64,000 bases of DNA from Vitellaria paradoxa (GCA_019916065.1 CM034241.1:6859920-6923919); one strand, 5' to 3'; positions 35,934-48,154 are shown, counted from the stretch's first letter. The notes: generated from the sequence alone by a model not told the origin. Numbers and translations: made by a program.

Positions 35934-36091
35934 AGACTTTGTTTAAAATAACAAAAAGCTTTGAAAATAGTAAAAATGTTAAAAAATTTAAAAAATTGTT
36001 TATTTTTTTATCTTACTGCACGAATTACGAACTCACAACTTATCCTACTTTATCTCATTTTATTTCACTTTTTGTTATTCTAAATGTATCT
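35934..36091. mobile_element. MITE-like unit, family C
   Basis: The ends GACTTTGTTTAAAATAAC and GTTATTCTAAATGTATC are imperfectly inverted. The interior resembles the copy at 47238-47361, sharing GTTAAAAAATTTAAAAAATT-type and TACTG(C/T)ACGA(A/G)TTAC words. Confidence 0.5.
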
Positions 36092-36225
36092 AAAATACAT
36101 ATTATGTTTGATGTTTTATCATAAATAGAAGTGTGGTTAAAATCTTCTTCCAACACTTATAGAAGGGTCTTTTCGTTAAAAACACAATGTAGCTAAAAAA
36201 AAATTAACCACGACTTAAAGTTGAA

Positions 36226-36674
36226 CATGTTGAGTTATTATTTTTTAATGTGAGTTTATGTGTTTAATTAATAATTGTTATACAGACTATCTGATTAAGT
36301 ACGGATAATTTAAATGATCCAAGTTGTTAGCCTCTAGAAGCATCTATTGGATATTAGTTTTGCAATATGTAGTTACCATTAATTAAGGTTAATGGGGTTC
36401 TAATTAAAATCTAGTATATAGCAAACCTTAAGAATTATGGTCTCCAAGGTCAACCATTTGGAGCTCTAATTAAAATCTAGTATATAAAGAATCTCAAGAG
36501 TTGTAATCACTAAGACCAATAATTTACGCCTGTATATCTCTTCTTTCCTATCTGTGAGAGAGAATCCATTTAAATATTATGATTAGTCTGTATAAAACCT
36601 CAAATCTCATTGATTCATCACTTGAATTCAGTAATGTTTTTTTTTTCTTTAAAATTCCTAATAATTTGACATGA
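36226..36674 (+). repeat. Possible decayed LTR fragment
   Basis: The segment starts TGTTGAGTT and ends TTTGACA followed by TGAGATC. It contains a TATA-like AGTATATAAAG near 36478 and a duplicated word CTAATTAAAATCTAGTATAT at 36399 and 36464. The layout is LTR-like, but there are no matching TSDs and no second copy, so this is tentative. Confidence 0.3.
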
Positions 36675-38056
36675 GATCTTTTAATATATATGATAAATTG
36701 ATCTTAGGATTTTATCAATCTATTTGCAATTAAGATCTTAAATAATAAAAATTTTAAACTAAACTCCAACAACGAATGATTCAACTTAACCAAGCTAGTT
36801 TTCGCCATTATTGGTTATGAGTGAAAATTGTTTACAATATTCAAACTATTCAATTGTCATACATGTATAATATTACATGGAACTGATTGAAATATGCAAA
36901 AAAAAAAAAAAAAAAGGCAGCTTTTTTAACTTCCCAAATCAAACCTAAATAAGTTGATTTTTTGAGTAATTGTATATATATGTTTTCAAATGATTGTATG
37001 TACTTTGATTTTTTTATTTACTAATTTTTTAACATGTTATTAAATTCTTTACAAGTACAAAACACATTGATTAAAAATAAAATAATTCAGGCACGAGCAA
37101 TAAAAAAAATCTACTATTTTAAATTAGTTGTAGTTTTTGCTAGTAGTTAAATTTTTGTATTTTTAAATATTTTCTTGTCAATTTTTTAAAATGTTAAATA
37201 AGTTGTATATTTTTCAACAGTACTTGAATGCTTTTATTTAAAAAAAAAATATTTATAACATGCCTAATTCACTCGTGCCTGAATTTTTCTATTTTAGATA
37301 TATATACACTTTTAAAAGATGTTAACAATGTGTTTAAAAACAATGAAACAAAAAAAAAATAATTTTTCTAGTAAAATAAGTCATATATCATAAAAATAAA
37401 AAATAAAAATTTAACTTATTAATAATTAATAATAAGTCATGGTTACCAAAACAGTGTCAGAGCAACTCTCTTTCAGCATAAACTATTGAACCAACATTAT
37501 AGCAAAATTTAGCGTGAGTGTCCCATTAATCTTATATGAAATTACATTATGTTTGATTTGCAGTTTGAATAAGTTATTTTGAAATTAATTTTAAAAAATA
37601 AAAATTAATTCTTTTATTAAATTAATATTATCTTTAAACAGAATAAAACACTGAATAAAATTTTTTCACATTTGTTTATCTCTAGATTGGATTAATGAGA
37701 AAAAAAAAAGATGATAATGCTCTCATTAAATGATAATTTTAATGTTTAACTATAATTTTTTGACTATAATAAATTTAAAAATGTTTTGAAACCTTAAAAT
37801 TAAAATTATAAAGTATAAAAATATAATTAAGAATTCCTAAAAGTGTAGAATTCCTGAATTAGTTAGAATTGAAATTAAAATTAATACAATTGTTTTAAAA
37901 GCAAATGCAAATAAATTTAATAACATTAAATTAAATAAAATTACATAAATCAATAAAATTAAATAATTTAGGGAGAAAAATAAAATTTACCCAAATTTTT
38001 TTAAGAATAGTTTTGTCTACTTAAATTTCTAGGATCATTCAAATTTTGGACTCAAG

Positions 38057-38095
38057 CTTTTATTTTATTTTATTTTATTTTATTTTATTTTATTT
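38057..38095. repeat. (TTTTA)n pentanucleotide array
   Basis: About seven perfect tandem TTTTA units, ending in TTTATTT. A simple microsatellite. Confidence 0.85.
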
Positions 38096-38380
38096 ATTTC
38101 ACAAACAGAAGTGTTGAATTGAGTTAAATATTAAGGAAAAATTAATTGGCTTATAAAAATTTTAGACTGTATAGTAAAATTTAAGGAGTAGCAAACCATA
38201 GCATGAAAATTAATTGAGTAAATTTCACTTTATATCTCTAAACTTACTCAAAAATATCTCTAAACTTACTCAAAAACTCAATTTAGGCTTTGAGCCTTTT
38301 TGTAATAATTAAAGATTTAAAATTTCAATTAGTTAGAATGTAAGACTCAGTGAATATTTTTCTTCTTATATTATGGGACT

Positions 38381-38672
38381 GTTTGGTAGTATAAATTTTA
38401 GTATTTTTTAGCAATTTTTAGTCAAAAGTTGTTAGTTGTAATTTTTTATGTGTTTGGTAAAATAAGTTACAATTTTTAGCGATTTTTTACAACTTTTAAG
38501 TGTTTGGTAAAATTTTTAGCAAATTTTAGTAACTTTTTATGTGTTTTGTGAAATTTTGAGTTGAACAAATTACTGTAGTAGAGTAAAAAAGTGACAAAAG
38601 TTAAGATTTCATCAAACACCCAACTTATAACTTTTGGTAGATTTTTGCACTTTTGTGTACTGTCAAACGAAA
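38381..38672. mobile_element. Putative MITE with internal GTGTTTGGTAAAA repeats
   Basis: The outer ends GGACTGTTTGGTAGTA and TACTGTCAAACGAAAC are inverted with small gaps, and TTATG occurs on both sides. Internally the word GTGTTTGGTAAAA is repeated, which suggests partial nested or tandem copies. Confidence 0.55.
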
Positions 38673-39356
38673 CTTATGAATAATTTAATTTTAAGACGCA
38701 ACATGATCACTGAAACTCTTCTACATTGCAACTAATTAAAAACTCAATCACTTAATTCTTACCAAAAAAAAATAAAAATTTGAAGTGCAATTTCAAATAA
38801 AGCACCTGAGTGCAAAGTGAAATTTAGTCAAATTAATTGTTAAAAAATTTTACCAAGGCTTGGCTTTCGTTCGTTTTTTTCATCTTATGTGTTTTTTTTA
38901 AATCAAAATTTATTTATTTTTTTTTAACTTTTAAACACATGTTATTCACATCAATAAAATAATAATACTTTTAAATAGAAGTACGAAAAAATTTTGACTT
39001 GTTTTTTTTATCCATTGTGAATTTTTTTTATTTTTAATTACTTTTATGAATTAAAATTTGAATTTTGATTAAACAAAATTTGCTTAAAAGTTACAAAAGA
39101 AAAAATAAAAATAAAATTTTTATTAAAAAATATATAAGACCAAAAAAAAAAAAGAAGAAAAATCTAAGAAATCCTTGGGTGGGAAGTAGGCCCTACTAAC
39201 TTCGTACGTCACTCCTTGCGACCAATTGGATGTCATTTCTGTGCCGGCCGGCGGCGAGCTTCTACAATATGAATCGAACATAAGATATACAGACGAAGGC
39301 CTCAATGCTGAATTTGCCGGCGTTGTTTCGTCATAATTTAACTATGCCAAAAATTC
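38673..39356. other. Upstream region of the P450 gene
   Basis: Mostly AT-rich, with a truncated family D MITE fragment starting near 38866. The last 200 bp become GC-richer (GGCCGGCGGCG near 39243), next to the P450 promoter. No gene is seen. Confidence 0.5.
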
Positions 39357-39364
39357 TATATAAA
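39357..39364 (+). promoter_or_regulatory. TATA box of the P450 gene
   Basis: TATATAAA sits 42 bp before the ATG at 39406 and only 18 bp before the ATG at 39382. With the usual distance of about 30 bp from TATA box to transcript start, the transcript should begin near 39387-39392, which excludes the 39382 ATG. Confidence 0.65.
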
Positions 39365-39405
39365 GAGCACCATCTTTTGCTATGGTCGAAATAATCGAGT
39401 TAATT

Positions 39406-41216
39406 ATGGCAGTGGAATATGAACCGAGTATGGGTTTAATTGGTTCTTGGTTGATGGTTTTTACAATGGAGATCATCAATGAACTAATTACAGGCTTGGT
39501 TCTCGGTTTGCTGCTATGGGTTGCGTGGGCCACGGCGACGAGCCGCCGTCGGTACGAAGAGCTAGGGCGGTTGCCGCCCGGGCCGAGGCCGTGGCCGGTG
39601 GTCGGCAACGTCCTGCAACTGGGTTGGGCCCCTCACGAGTCATTCTCCAAACTCGCTCGCAAGCACGGACCCATCATGACTCTGCGGCTGGGGTCAATGA
39701 GCACGGTGGTGGTTTCGTCGAGCGAAGTGGCTCGCGTGATGTTCAAGAACCACGATTCGGTATTAGCCGGGAGGAAAATCTACGAGGGTATGAAGGGGGA
39801 ATTCGGCAACGAAGGTTCCCTTTCGACGTCTCAGTACGGTCCGCACTGGCGAATGCTGAGGCGGTTGTCCACCTCTGAGTTGTTTGTAACTAGTCGACTC
39901 GACGCCATGCGAGGAGCTCGGAGTCGCTGTGTTGATCAAATGCTGCAATTCATAGCCAATGCAGCTGCCGGTGCATCGCCTTGTTCAAATGGCATAGATG
40001 TTGGGAGGTACGTTTGGAAGTGATCCAAAAACTTGAAAGGAAAATAATAAATTAATGCACTCCACTTTAAATTTTTCACGCTTCTAGAATGTTTTTGAAT
40101 GCAAGAAGATAAATTAAAGTGAAGTATATTTATCAATTTTTAAACTTGAATTCATCTTATGTATTATAAATATGAGGTGCGTTGGAGTGATAAAAAGTGA
40201 GATAAAATGTAGTTTGAAAAAATTTTTTGTATTTGATGCACACAACTTAAACTGTATTTTTTTGGAGATGGATAGTAAGATTCTGTTATAACGGATTGAA
40301 TTTTTGTCTAGACAGATTCAAAAATTTTGACAGTCGTGACTCTTTTATACTATAATTCGGCCAAACTTATTGTAAAAACTGTTTGGACGGAAACTGGTCA
40401 TGCGAATTTGTCGGAACGGTTTCTACAATCTATTAGAACGGTTTCTACAACCACACAAAAAATAGTCAAAGTATGTGTCATTTGATAATTTAAGAGTTCA
40501 TGGAAAAAATTTTTACTATTTAATTAATCAACTTCTAGTTATCGATTTTTTTTTAAAGATATTGAATTTTTTTAAACTTTGAAAATATAAGAATGTGTAA
40601 AAATGTACAGAGATTTTTATATATTTTCAGAGATTTTTGGTACTCCAAACGCACCAATAATATCTTTTAAGGTAAATTACACATATCTTACTTTAATATT
40701 TGCGTAATTATACTTATATTAGTCAATATTTAAAAATTACACTTATATTTTATTTGAAATGTTAACATTCTTCCCCTTGTATCAAATTAATTGGCAAAAC
40801 TTACAAAAAATTGTCCAACTAACTAAAATTTTACGTCTTTTTCTTATTTTGCCTATCTTACTTTCACATTTTTGACAATTTTCTTTATAAAAATCTCAAA
40901 AAAATAAGTAAAAATAAAAAATTTTTAAGAATTTTTATAAAAAAAATCGACGAATATGTAAAATATGAAGGGGTAAAAAATAGGAAAAAATGTCTAAAAT
41001 TTTGATTAATTTGACAATTTCTGTTAAGCATTAAAGATTGAATTAATAAAAGTGAATTAATGTTAAAAATATTTTAAAATAAGAGAGATAAATTTAATTT
41101 TTAAATATTAATAAAGAATAAATATAATTACCTAAATATTAACAACATATACATGTAATCTTTCTAATCTTTCAACAACAAATTTTTTCCAGCAAATCCT
41201 GACGGATTCTCCCATC

Positions 41217-41255
<39 letters not shown>

Positions 41256-43632
41256 GTTTTGCATTTTTGCTTTTTCCAACAGGTTCTTTTTCTTGATGAC
41301 TTTCAATCTCCTTGGCAACCTCATATTCTCTAGAGATCTTTTGGACCCAAAATCAAAGAACGGGGATAAATTCTTCTACCATGTGGGTAAAGTTTTGGAG
41401 ATTGCCGGGAAGCCCAACGTCGCTGATTTCTTTCCAATTCTACGGTGGCTTGACCCGCAAGGGATAAGCAGAGCATCCAAGTTCCATGTTCGACGGTCCT
41501 ATAAGATTACGGGAGTGTATATTAAAGAAAGGATGGAAATCATGGAAAGCGGTTCAAGCGAACAGAAGAGAAGGGACTTTTTAGATGTGCTTTTCAAGTA
41601 TTGCGGTGACGATGTTGAGGAGCCACTTAGGCTTTCTCCAAAAATAATCAATGCCATTGTCCTCGTAAGCAACCTCCTCTTCCATGCAATTGCAAAATTT
41701 TATTTAGGTCTCGTTTGGCAGTCAAAAAAAGTAGGAATTTTTTACAACTTTTTTTGGTGTTTTGATAACACTGTCAAAAATTGCTAATAACTTATTTTAT
41801 TACGGCACTATTTTATTTTGTATGAAAAATTCTATTATTGTCAAAAAAATTTACTAGTGCCATACATTTAAGTGAAAACGAGGGGATAGAGATGGTGTTT
41901 GGTTAAAAAAAGTTGGTTAAAAAGTATAGTAAAATTACAAAAATTTGATATAAAAATGATACGTGACAAAATTTAATTAGAAAAAAGTATAAAAAATTGG
42001 TAAAAGTTGATGAATTTTGATTAATTTTGATCAACCAAACACCACCATAAGGGTAATAAATTGAGAGTTGTTTATTTTTTTTTTTAATTTTTATTTTCAA
42101 AGTGGCATAAGCCCATAAGTCTGTCACGTTATTCTGTCAACAGAGTTAGGGTAAGTCATCGCAAGAGTGTGCAAGTCAACGCAGACCAGAGTCATTCAAT
42201 TGAACCCGTTAATTATATAAAATGGTTTTGGGTATTTTTCAAAGGGGTAGCCTGTTTGACCCCTTTGAAACTAAATAAATGAAAAAAAATATTTTAAAAC
42301 TAAATTATATAAAAACATGTTTATATATTTATTTTTTTAATATTAAAAATGTTAACTGATATGATATAATTAAAAAAGTTAACTGATAACCCTGTTAACC
42401 TATTTTTCAAAAATGGTTACGTCGAAGAGGTTAAAAAAGTATTGGACAGAATTGGTCCTGACCACTACTAAGAATAGTCAAACCCAGGTGGAAAAAGGTG
42501 ATCATCTGCCCTTGAAGATAAACAAACCCAGGTACAGAGAGAAAAAAGATATGATATAAAAATTTTTCTTATTTTGAACGCTCACTACTTTCTCCCTCAT
42601 CTAATTTTTTTTTCTAATTTTTCTTTCATAATTTCTCTTTCTTCATTGGGTTTGGTTGAGAAAAATTGGCCAATTAGTACAATAAAATAGAAAGATATGA
42701 TATAAAGGTGATATGTGAAAAAATTTGATTGAAAAAATGTAAAAAAAAAAATAGTTAAAATTAGTGAATTTTTATAGATGTTGGTAGCCAAACGGGACCA
42801 TAATTACATATTTATCCTTAAAAAATATAAAAAGTTATACTTTTAAATTGAATGGGTTGATTAATTTTACATTAAAAAAAGGGTTAAGATTTAACTTTAG
42901 AATCCTTAAATCAAAAGGCAATTAACTTCAATCTCTCAGGATGCCTATTTTTTATGGTTCTTTCAGGTACTCATAATTTGGATTAATTAATCATTTTTCT
43001 TTTTTTTTGCGTAGGAGATGTTCATTGCAGGGACTGATACAACTTCAAACACCTTAGAATGGGCAATGACGGAGCTGCTCCGAAACCCTAAAACACTCCA
43101 AAAAGTTCAAACAGAGCTGAGGAACATTGTGGGACCAAATAAAAAGCCCCAAGAGGAGGACATGGAGAATCTCCCATACCTCAAAGCAGTGATCAACGAG
43201 ACCCTAAGGCTTCACCCACCTGTCCCCTTGCTGATCCCTCACATGGCCATGGCCTCGTGCAACATGCTAGGCTACCACATTCCCAAAGAAACACAAATCC
43301 TCGTAAACGTCTGGGCGATCGGACGCGACCCCAAGACGTGGGAAGATCCCCTAACTTTCAGGCCAGAGAGGTTCCTGGAACCAAACAACGCGGTGGATTA
43401 CAAGGGGCACCATTTTGAGTTCATACCATTCGGCTCCGGCCGGCGAATGTGCCCGGCGGTTCCGCTGGCTTCTCGTGTGTTGCCGATGGCTTTGGGGTCG
43501 GTGTTGAACTCGTTTGACTGGGTCTTGGCTGATGCACTCGAGCCAGAAGATATTGACATGAGTGAAAGAATGGGGATAACTCTGAAAAAAGCTGTTCCAT
43601 TGAGGGCTATTCCAATACCAAACAGAGAGTAG
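39406..43632 (+). CDS. Cytochrome P450, CYP76A-like, three exons
   Basis: This is a microsomal haem monooxygenase. CYP76 enzymes oxidise terpenoids and other specialised metabolites; the substrate here is unknown. Exons: 39406-40007, 41283-41664, 43015-43632; both introns are GT-AG and the join is in frame, giving 533 residues. A membrane anchor lies at about 27-45. Next come the PPGP hinge at 57-60, the I-helix AGTDTTS at 333-339, ExxR (E390-R393), FRPERF, and the haem loop FGSGRRMCPAVPLASR with Cys474. Ala replaces the usual Gly after CP, which I recall as normal in CYP76A. Alternative starts are 39382 (541 aa; unlikely from the TATA position) and 39466 (513 aa; closest to usual P450 length). 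MITEs lie in both introns but leave splice sites intact. Confidence 0.93.
40176..40655. mobile_element. MITE, family A, in P450 intron 1
   Basis: The ends GGTGCGTTGGAGT and ACTCCAAACGCACC are inverted repeats, with one T missing on the left. The subterminal GATAAAAAGTGAGATAAA relates it to the copies at 13.4, 48.5 and 48.9 kb. It is about 480 bp, has no ORF, and its TSD is not preserved. Confidence 0.75.
41219..41250. repeat. (TA)n microsatellite in P450 intron 1
   Basis: A tract of about 14 AT units ends roughly 35 bp upstream of the intron 1 acceptor AG, close to the usual branch-point zone. Confidence 0.85.
41894..42046. mobile_element. MITE, family B, in P450 intron 2
   Basis: The ends GGTGTTTGGTTAA and AACCAAACACCACC are inverted. 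The interior carries the family B words GATATAAAAATGATACGTGA and AAAATTTAATTAG. It is about 153 bp. The target duplication is unclear. Confidence 0.75.
42650..42802. mobile_element. MITE, family B, in P450 intron 2 (second copy)
   Basis: The left end TGGGTTTGGTTGAG and the right end GCCAAACGGGACCA are imperfectly inverted. The core GATATGATATAAAGGTGATA followed by AAAATTTGATTG matches the copy about 750 bp upstream in the same intron. Confidence 0.6.
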
Positions 43633-43728
43633 CAAACATTTCTCATCTCCTTATAGAGATGTATAATGTGCTAAACGGTTAGGCTTCGCTTATAAGTTTA
43701 GAGAAAAATTAAAAAAAAAATCAGTTAA

Positions 43729-43757
43729 GAGAGAGAGAGAAGAGAGAGAGAGAGAGA
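43729..43757. repeat. (GA)n microsatellite
   Basis: A GA tract about 100 bp after the P450 stop codon, interrupted once, probably in or just after the 3' UTR. Confidence 0.85.
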
Positions 43758-43773
43758 AATGATTATACTTTTT

Positions 43774-45004
43774 GAGTTCTTTTTTTAATAAAAATATCCC
43801 TTAAACTCCCTTTTTTTTTTATTTTACCCTCAAACTATCAAAAACACCCACCACATTTTTAAACTATCCAATTTTGTTCTATTTGGTCTGGAAATCGATT
43901 CCATCAATTAACTTCGAAAAATTATTTTGTGCAGATTTTTTACTTTTTCATCTCACTCTGAAAGTATAATGGTTAATCCATATCCATTACTCCCATCTAG
44001 CGCCAAAAAGTGTAGATTTTCCTTTAATTACTAGTTTCCACAATATAATAATAAATTATTATTTATTTTAACAATAAACTATTATTTAAATTATTTTAGT
44101 AATACATTATTATTAATTTAATAACAAATCATTATTTCCAATAATTTCAAAAATCTTTATTTTTATTTTAATAATAAACCAATTTATAATTTTTATTTAC
44201 ATTAATAAGTATTATTTTAATAATAAGGCCCCATTGGGTGTTATCAACAACCACTTAAAGTTATAAAAAATTATATATATTTATCTATTTGTATCAATTT
44301 TTGTTATTTTTATTTTTTGTGCGTTTATTCTCAAAATTTAAATTTTACAAACTTTTATAAAAAGTTACAAAAAATTATCCACTTTTTTCCACTTTCTTCA
44401 ATAGTTGTCAACTTTTAACACTACTTTTTAACTAAAACCGTTAGAACGGCTTGCTTTGCACCGTTTCAACGGAGTATTTTGGTCACTTTTAGTTAGTTTT
44501 CCAAACACCAAAGAGTGACTGACATTCTTCACTTTTTTTAACTTTTGGCCACTTTTGGTCGTTCAAACAACTCCTAAATTATTATTTATAAAAAAATTAT
44601 ACCATAAAATTATTGTTAACTAAAAAATAATTTATAAAAGTAAATTTAAATTTATTTATTAAAAATAATTATTAATTTAATCAAATAAATCATTTTAATC
44701 ATAGATTATATTTCAATATTGTCATTATATTGCATCAACTAGCAATTGGAGAAAAACATACATTATTTTGCAAAGGATGAGAGAAATAAATATGGATTGA
44801 CCATTATATCTCTGGGATGGGGATAAAAAAAGGTCACATAATTCGCACATGATAATTTTTCCTTTAATTTTAATTGATGAAGTTAGTGTCCAGACCAAAT
44901 AGAATGGAATTAAATAGTTTGAGGAGGTAAAAGGTGCTTCTCATAGTTTGAGAACTAAATAAAAAAAATGGAATAGTTTGAGAGATATTTTCATAAAAAA
45001 TTTC
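43774..45004. mobile_element. Long-TIR Mutator-like element, copy 1
   Basis: The terminal regions of about 240 bp are inverted repeats. The left arm reads AAATATCCCTTAAACT then TTCTATTTGGTCTGG, and the right arm, reverse complemented, reads AAATATCTCTCAAACT then TTCTATTTGGTCTGG. The centre is AT-rich with no transposase. The flanks ATACTTTTT and ATCTTTTTT may be a decayed 9-bp duplication. A MITE-like segment appears nested at about 44229-44573. It belongs to the same family as the element at 46.2 kb. Confidence 0.75.
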
Positions 45005-46216
45005 ATCTTTTTTCTATTTATTTATAAATTTAGAGGAAAAAATAATAATAACTTTTTTTCACTTTATTTGTGAATTGTGAATACATAGAAGGAAAAGAAG
45101 GATGAATGGTTATTTTATCATTGAATCTTTTAAGCAATTAGAATATAATCAATTTATTTGGTCTCAGAATATATTTGTAATTTATTTTTTTTATCTTTTA
45201 TTTTATAGGCAAATATATCATTTTGAAAGTTTCATTAATTCACTTTTATTTTCTCCCAATTTCTTCCCACTTTTAAAACTTTTCCTTTCTTTTGAGGTGG
45301 AAAAATTTCTTAAAAAAGATGTGTTAAAAAAATATGTATGCATGTATAAATATATATTATAATTTAAAATTTTATGTAAAAATGTTTTTTTTTTTTAAAA
45401 AAAGCTGTGAGACCCACTACCGTTTTGTTTTGTTTTGTTTTTTTAACCTCTCTCTTTCCATTTCTCTCTTTTCTCTCTCATGCTTATTTCTCCCTCCTCC
45501 TTGCCTCCTTCCCTCTCCAATTTTCCGCCCAATTTTAAATGGACGGAAAAATAAAATTTTCCGCCACATTATTCTTTTTTCTAGTTTTCACAGTTTTTGA
45601 ATGGATCAAAGAGAAAAAAAAATAATTTTCAACCAATTTTATTTTCTTCATAGGTTTCCATCCCTCCTACTTTCTGCCAATCCAAACGCGTTGTGAAAGG
45701 CAACGCAGCCTAAAGTGTATTAAAACCAAAAATCAATAAAAAGAAAAAGCTACTGAGGGGATTAAAAAAAAAAGTTAAAGATGATTATTGGTGTGCATAT
45801 AATTTGAATGAGAACTCAATAAAAATGTTGATGTATCTATAATTCTAATACATATTATATCGTTAGTAGTAGAGTTTAAATAAACTTCTAAAAATAAAGT
45901 TTATTTTTTATTCTATTTTTATTTTATAATCTTATAAATAAGGTCACTATTTCGTTGTATTTTATACATATTTATATATAATTTTAAAATTTTTTTTATT
46001 CATTCTTTTCTCTAAAAAAAAGAAAAGGCCATTACTGGGAAAAAAAATTAAAGACGACTACAGTATAATATGGATGAAAAGAAATGAATGGTATTTCAAA
46101 ATAAGTATAGAGATGTTATTTTTTTTTTAAATTAAGAGAGATGTTATTTCTTTTCAAAAGGAATGAGTGCCAATGTGCATACACGGCTGTTTTAGTGTTT
46201 TCTTTCATTAAAATTA
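45005..46216. other. AT-rich spacer between the two Mutator-like copies
   Basis: A/T-rich, with a less AT-rich patch near 45465-45570 (TTTCCGCC words). Open stretches at 45102-45362 and 45334-45600 are homopolymer-driven and show no domain. Confidence 0.45.
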
Positions 46217-47154
46217 GAGTTTTATGAAAATATCTCTTAAACTATCTCTATTTTTTTATTTCATTTCACACTTATTAAAATTTTAAATTATTCAATTTCA
46301 TTTTATTTGGTTCAAATACTAACTCTAGTTATTAAAATTAACAATAAATTGCCATGCACGGATCATGTGACTTTTTTCATAACATCTCAGGATATAATGG
46401 TTTGTCTATGTCTGATTAGATTAACACATTAATTTAATTTAATTATTTGGTTTAGAATAAAGAAAGAAAAAAATTAGTGGAAAAATTATATTTTTTTAAA
46501 AGAAATATGTTGGCTCATTATTTGATTTTGAAGAAAGGAAGATAAAAAAAAGGAGTGGAAAAAATAATATTTTTTTAAAAGAATTATGTAGGTTTCGTCG
46601 GTAATGTTTATATTTACTGTTTTTAGAAAATAAAAACTTAAACAAAAAACGTAAACAAAAAAAAAAGAAGAATTTTCAATCTAGCTTTTTTCTGTTACAA
46701 ACATTTTTTCAACTTTAATAATTTGTTCATTTTTTTGTATTATATTAAAATAAATTATTTTATTTAAATATTTTGTTAAATTAAAATTATTTCTAATAAA
46801 TAATATTAATTTAATTATCTAAATTAATATTTAATATATTTTATTAAATTTTTAATAAATAATATATTTAAATTAATTAATTAATTAAATTAATATGAAA
46901 TACATTTTATTAAATTATTTTTAATAAAAATTAAATTAAATTAATTAGACATGAATTGCTTATTATGCACCTGAGGTGGGGTGAAAAAGGTCACATAACC
47001 CGTACATAATAATTTTTTCGTAAACTTTAATGAATGGAATTAATGTTCGAAATAGAATGGAATTGGATAATTCAAAGATGTAATAGGTGCATTTGATAGT
47101 TTAAGGACGAAATAAAAAAAATAATAGTTTGAGAAATATTTTCATAAAAAACTC
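46217..47154. mobile_element. Long-TIR Mutator-like element, copy 2, with 9-bp target duplication
   Basis: The element starts GAGTTTTATGAAAATAT and ends ATATTTTCATAAAAAACTC. The arms of roughly 190-220 bp are inverted repeats and include the ATTCTATTTGG/CCAAATARAAT block and the GGTCACATAA / ATCATGTGACTTTTT pair. It is flanked by identical TTAAAATTA at 46208-46216 and 47155-47163. A 9-bp TSD with termini starting in G is the Mutator signature. The AT-rich core has no ORF, so it is non-autonomous. A second MITE-like end (GGTTTCGTCGG near 46592) suggests nesting. Confidence 0.87.
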
Positions 47155-47237
47155 TTAAAATTATTTACTTCTCAAAATAGAAAGAGCAATTGGGTTATCC
47201 TCCACGCTCTAACCAGGCATGTAATAGTTAGCATTAA

Positions 47238-47361
47238 GGGTGCATTTGGCATAATGAAAAACGTTGAAAAATTTAAAAAATTTTTAAAAGTTATTCATTT
47301 TAATTTTACTGTACGAGTTACAAATTTACAAATTATCTCACTTTTTACTATTTCAAATGCA
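47238..47361. mobile_element. MITE, family C, with TAA target duplication
   Basis: The ends GGGTGCATTTGG and CAAATGCA are inverted, flanked by TAA at 47235-47237 and 47362-47364. The interior matches the unit at 35934-36091. The right terminus appears a few bases short. Confidence 0.65.
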
Positions 47362-47364
47362 TAA

Positions 47365-48141
47365 CTTCTCTTTTTTATGGAGAGATTACAAGTTCGAAAC
47401 TTTCGAAAACAATAAATGTGATAAAACGAGTAGGGTGAACTTTAGAGCTAGCAATAAATGTGATAAAATTAGTAAGGTGAACTTACTTTAATTGATAAAT
47501 CGTAAATCATTGGATATTATTGCACAAATTTGTGATTTTCTGACATTTATACATCTTGAGCGATGCGCGTGATATCGATAAAGTGAGATTTTCTATTAAT
47601 ATTGATATGGTAAAAAAATCCGCTAAACTTATCAGTCTTTAAATTTAAACAAATTTATTACACGATTTACGTGTGGCGTGAGGATAAATGGGATGAAAAG
47701 TTACCGGGAACTTTTTAACCTTTTTTCTTTTTTGTCACTGACGCTCTTTTTACTCATTTAAAATTTTAATTTATATTAAATCTTATAAAATAATAATTAA
47801 TTTAATGAATAATAATTTATAATCAAAATATTTAATTAAAAATAAATAAATAAATTTTAAATTAATAATTTGTTATTACAAATTTTAATAGATGAGTATT
47901 TTATACAGATTAATTGCTACTCTCAAATCAAATAAAGTGAAATTATATGAGTAAATTATTACACTTGCTCCAAACTCAACACATTATTTTAAGTTATTAA
48001 ATATTACACCTTTTGTTGAAATACAGTTAAAAATAATGTATTACACTAATAACTATTGATAGCGTAAAATTTACACATACGTATTTGTATTCTTTTACTC
48101 TTAATCCAAATTCATCTTAAAGAATGCATGTGCAACAAAAA
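47365..48141. other. AT-rich intergenic DNA, no gene
   Basis: No ORF, RNA gene or transposon end was recognised here. The word AGCAATAAATGTGATAAAA-like is repeated near 47412 and 47451. Confidence 0.45.
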
Positions 48142-48154
48142 TTTGAAGGTACAT

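Larger units (their letters stand above)
34891..38375. other. Gene-free AT-rich intergenic DNA with repeat fragments
   Basis: This holds A/T-rich sequence, a family C MITE-like unit (35934-36091), a possible decayed LTR (36226-36674) and a (TTTTA)n array (38057-38095). A slightly GC-richer island at 35230-35380 has no recognisable coding content. Confidence 0.5.

Noticed and set aside
36226..36674. A full second Copia element after the possible LTR
   Set aside because: No polyprotein remnants, no second LTR and no TSD; only a low-confidence LTR fragment is reported.
39342..39608. Minus-strand ORF overlapping the P450 first exon
   Set aside because: Antisense shadow of the GC-rich P450 N-terminus; no domain.
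45102..45600. Two overlapping plus-strand ORFs of 86 and 88 codons
   Set aside because: Phe/Leu/Ser-rich translation of T-rich DNA with no conserved pattern.
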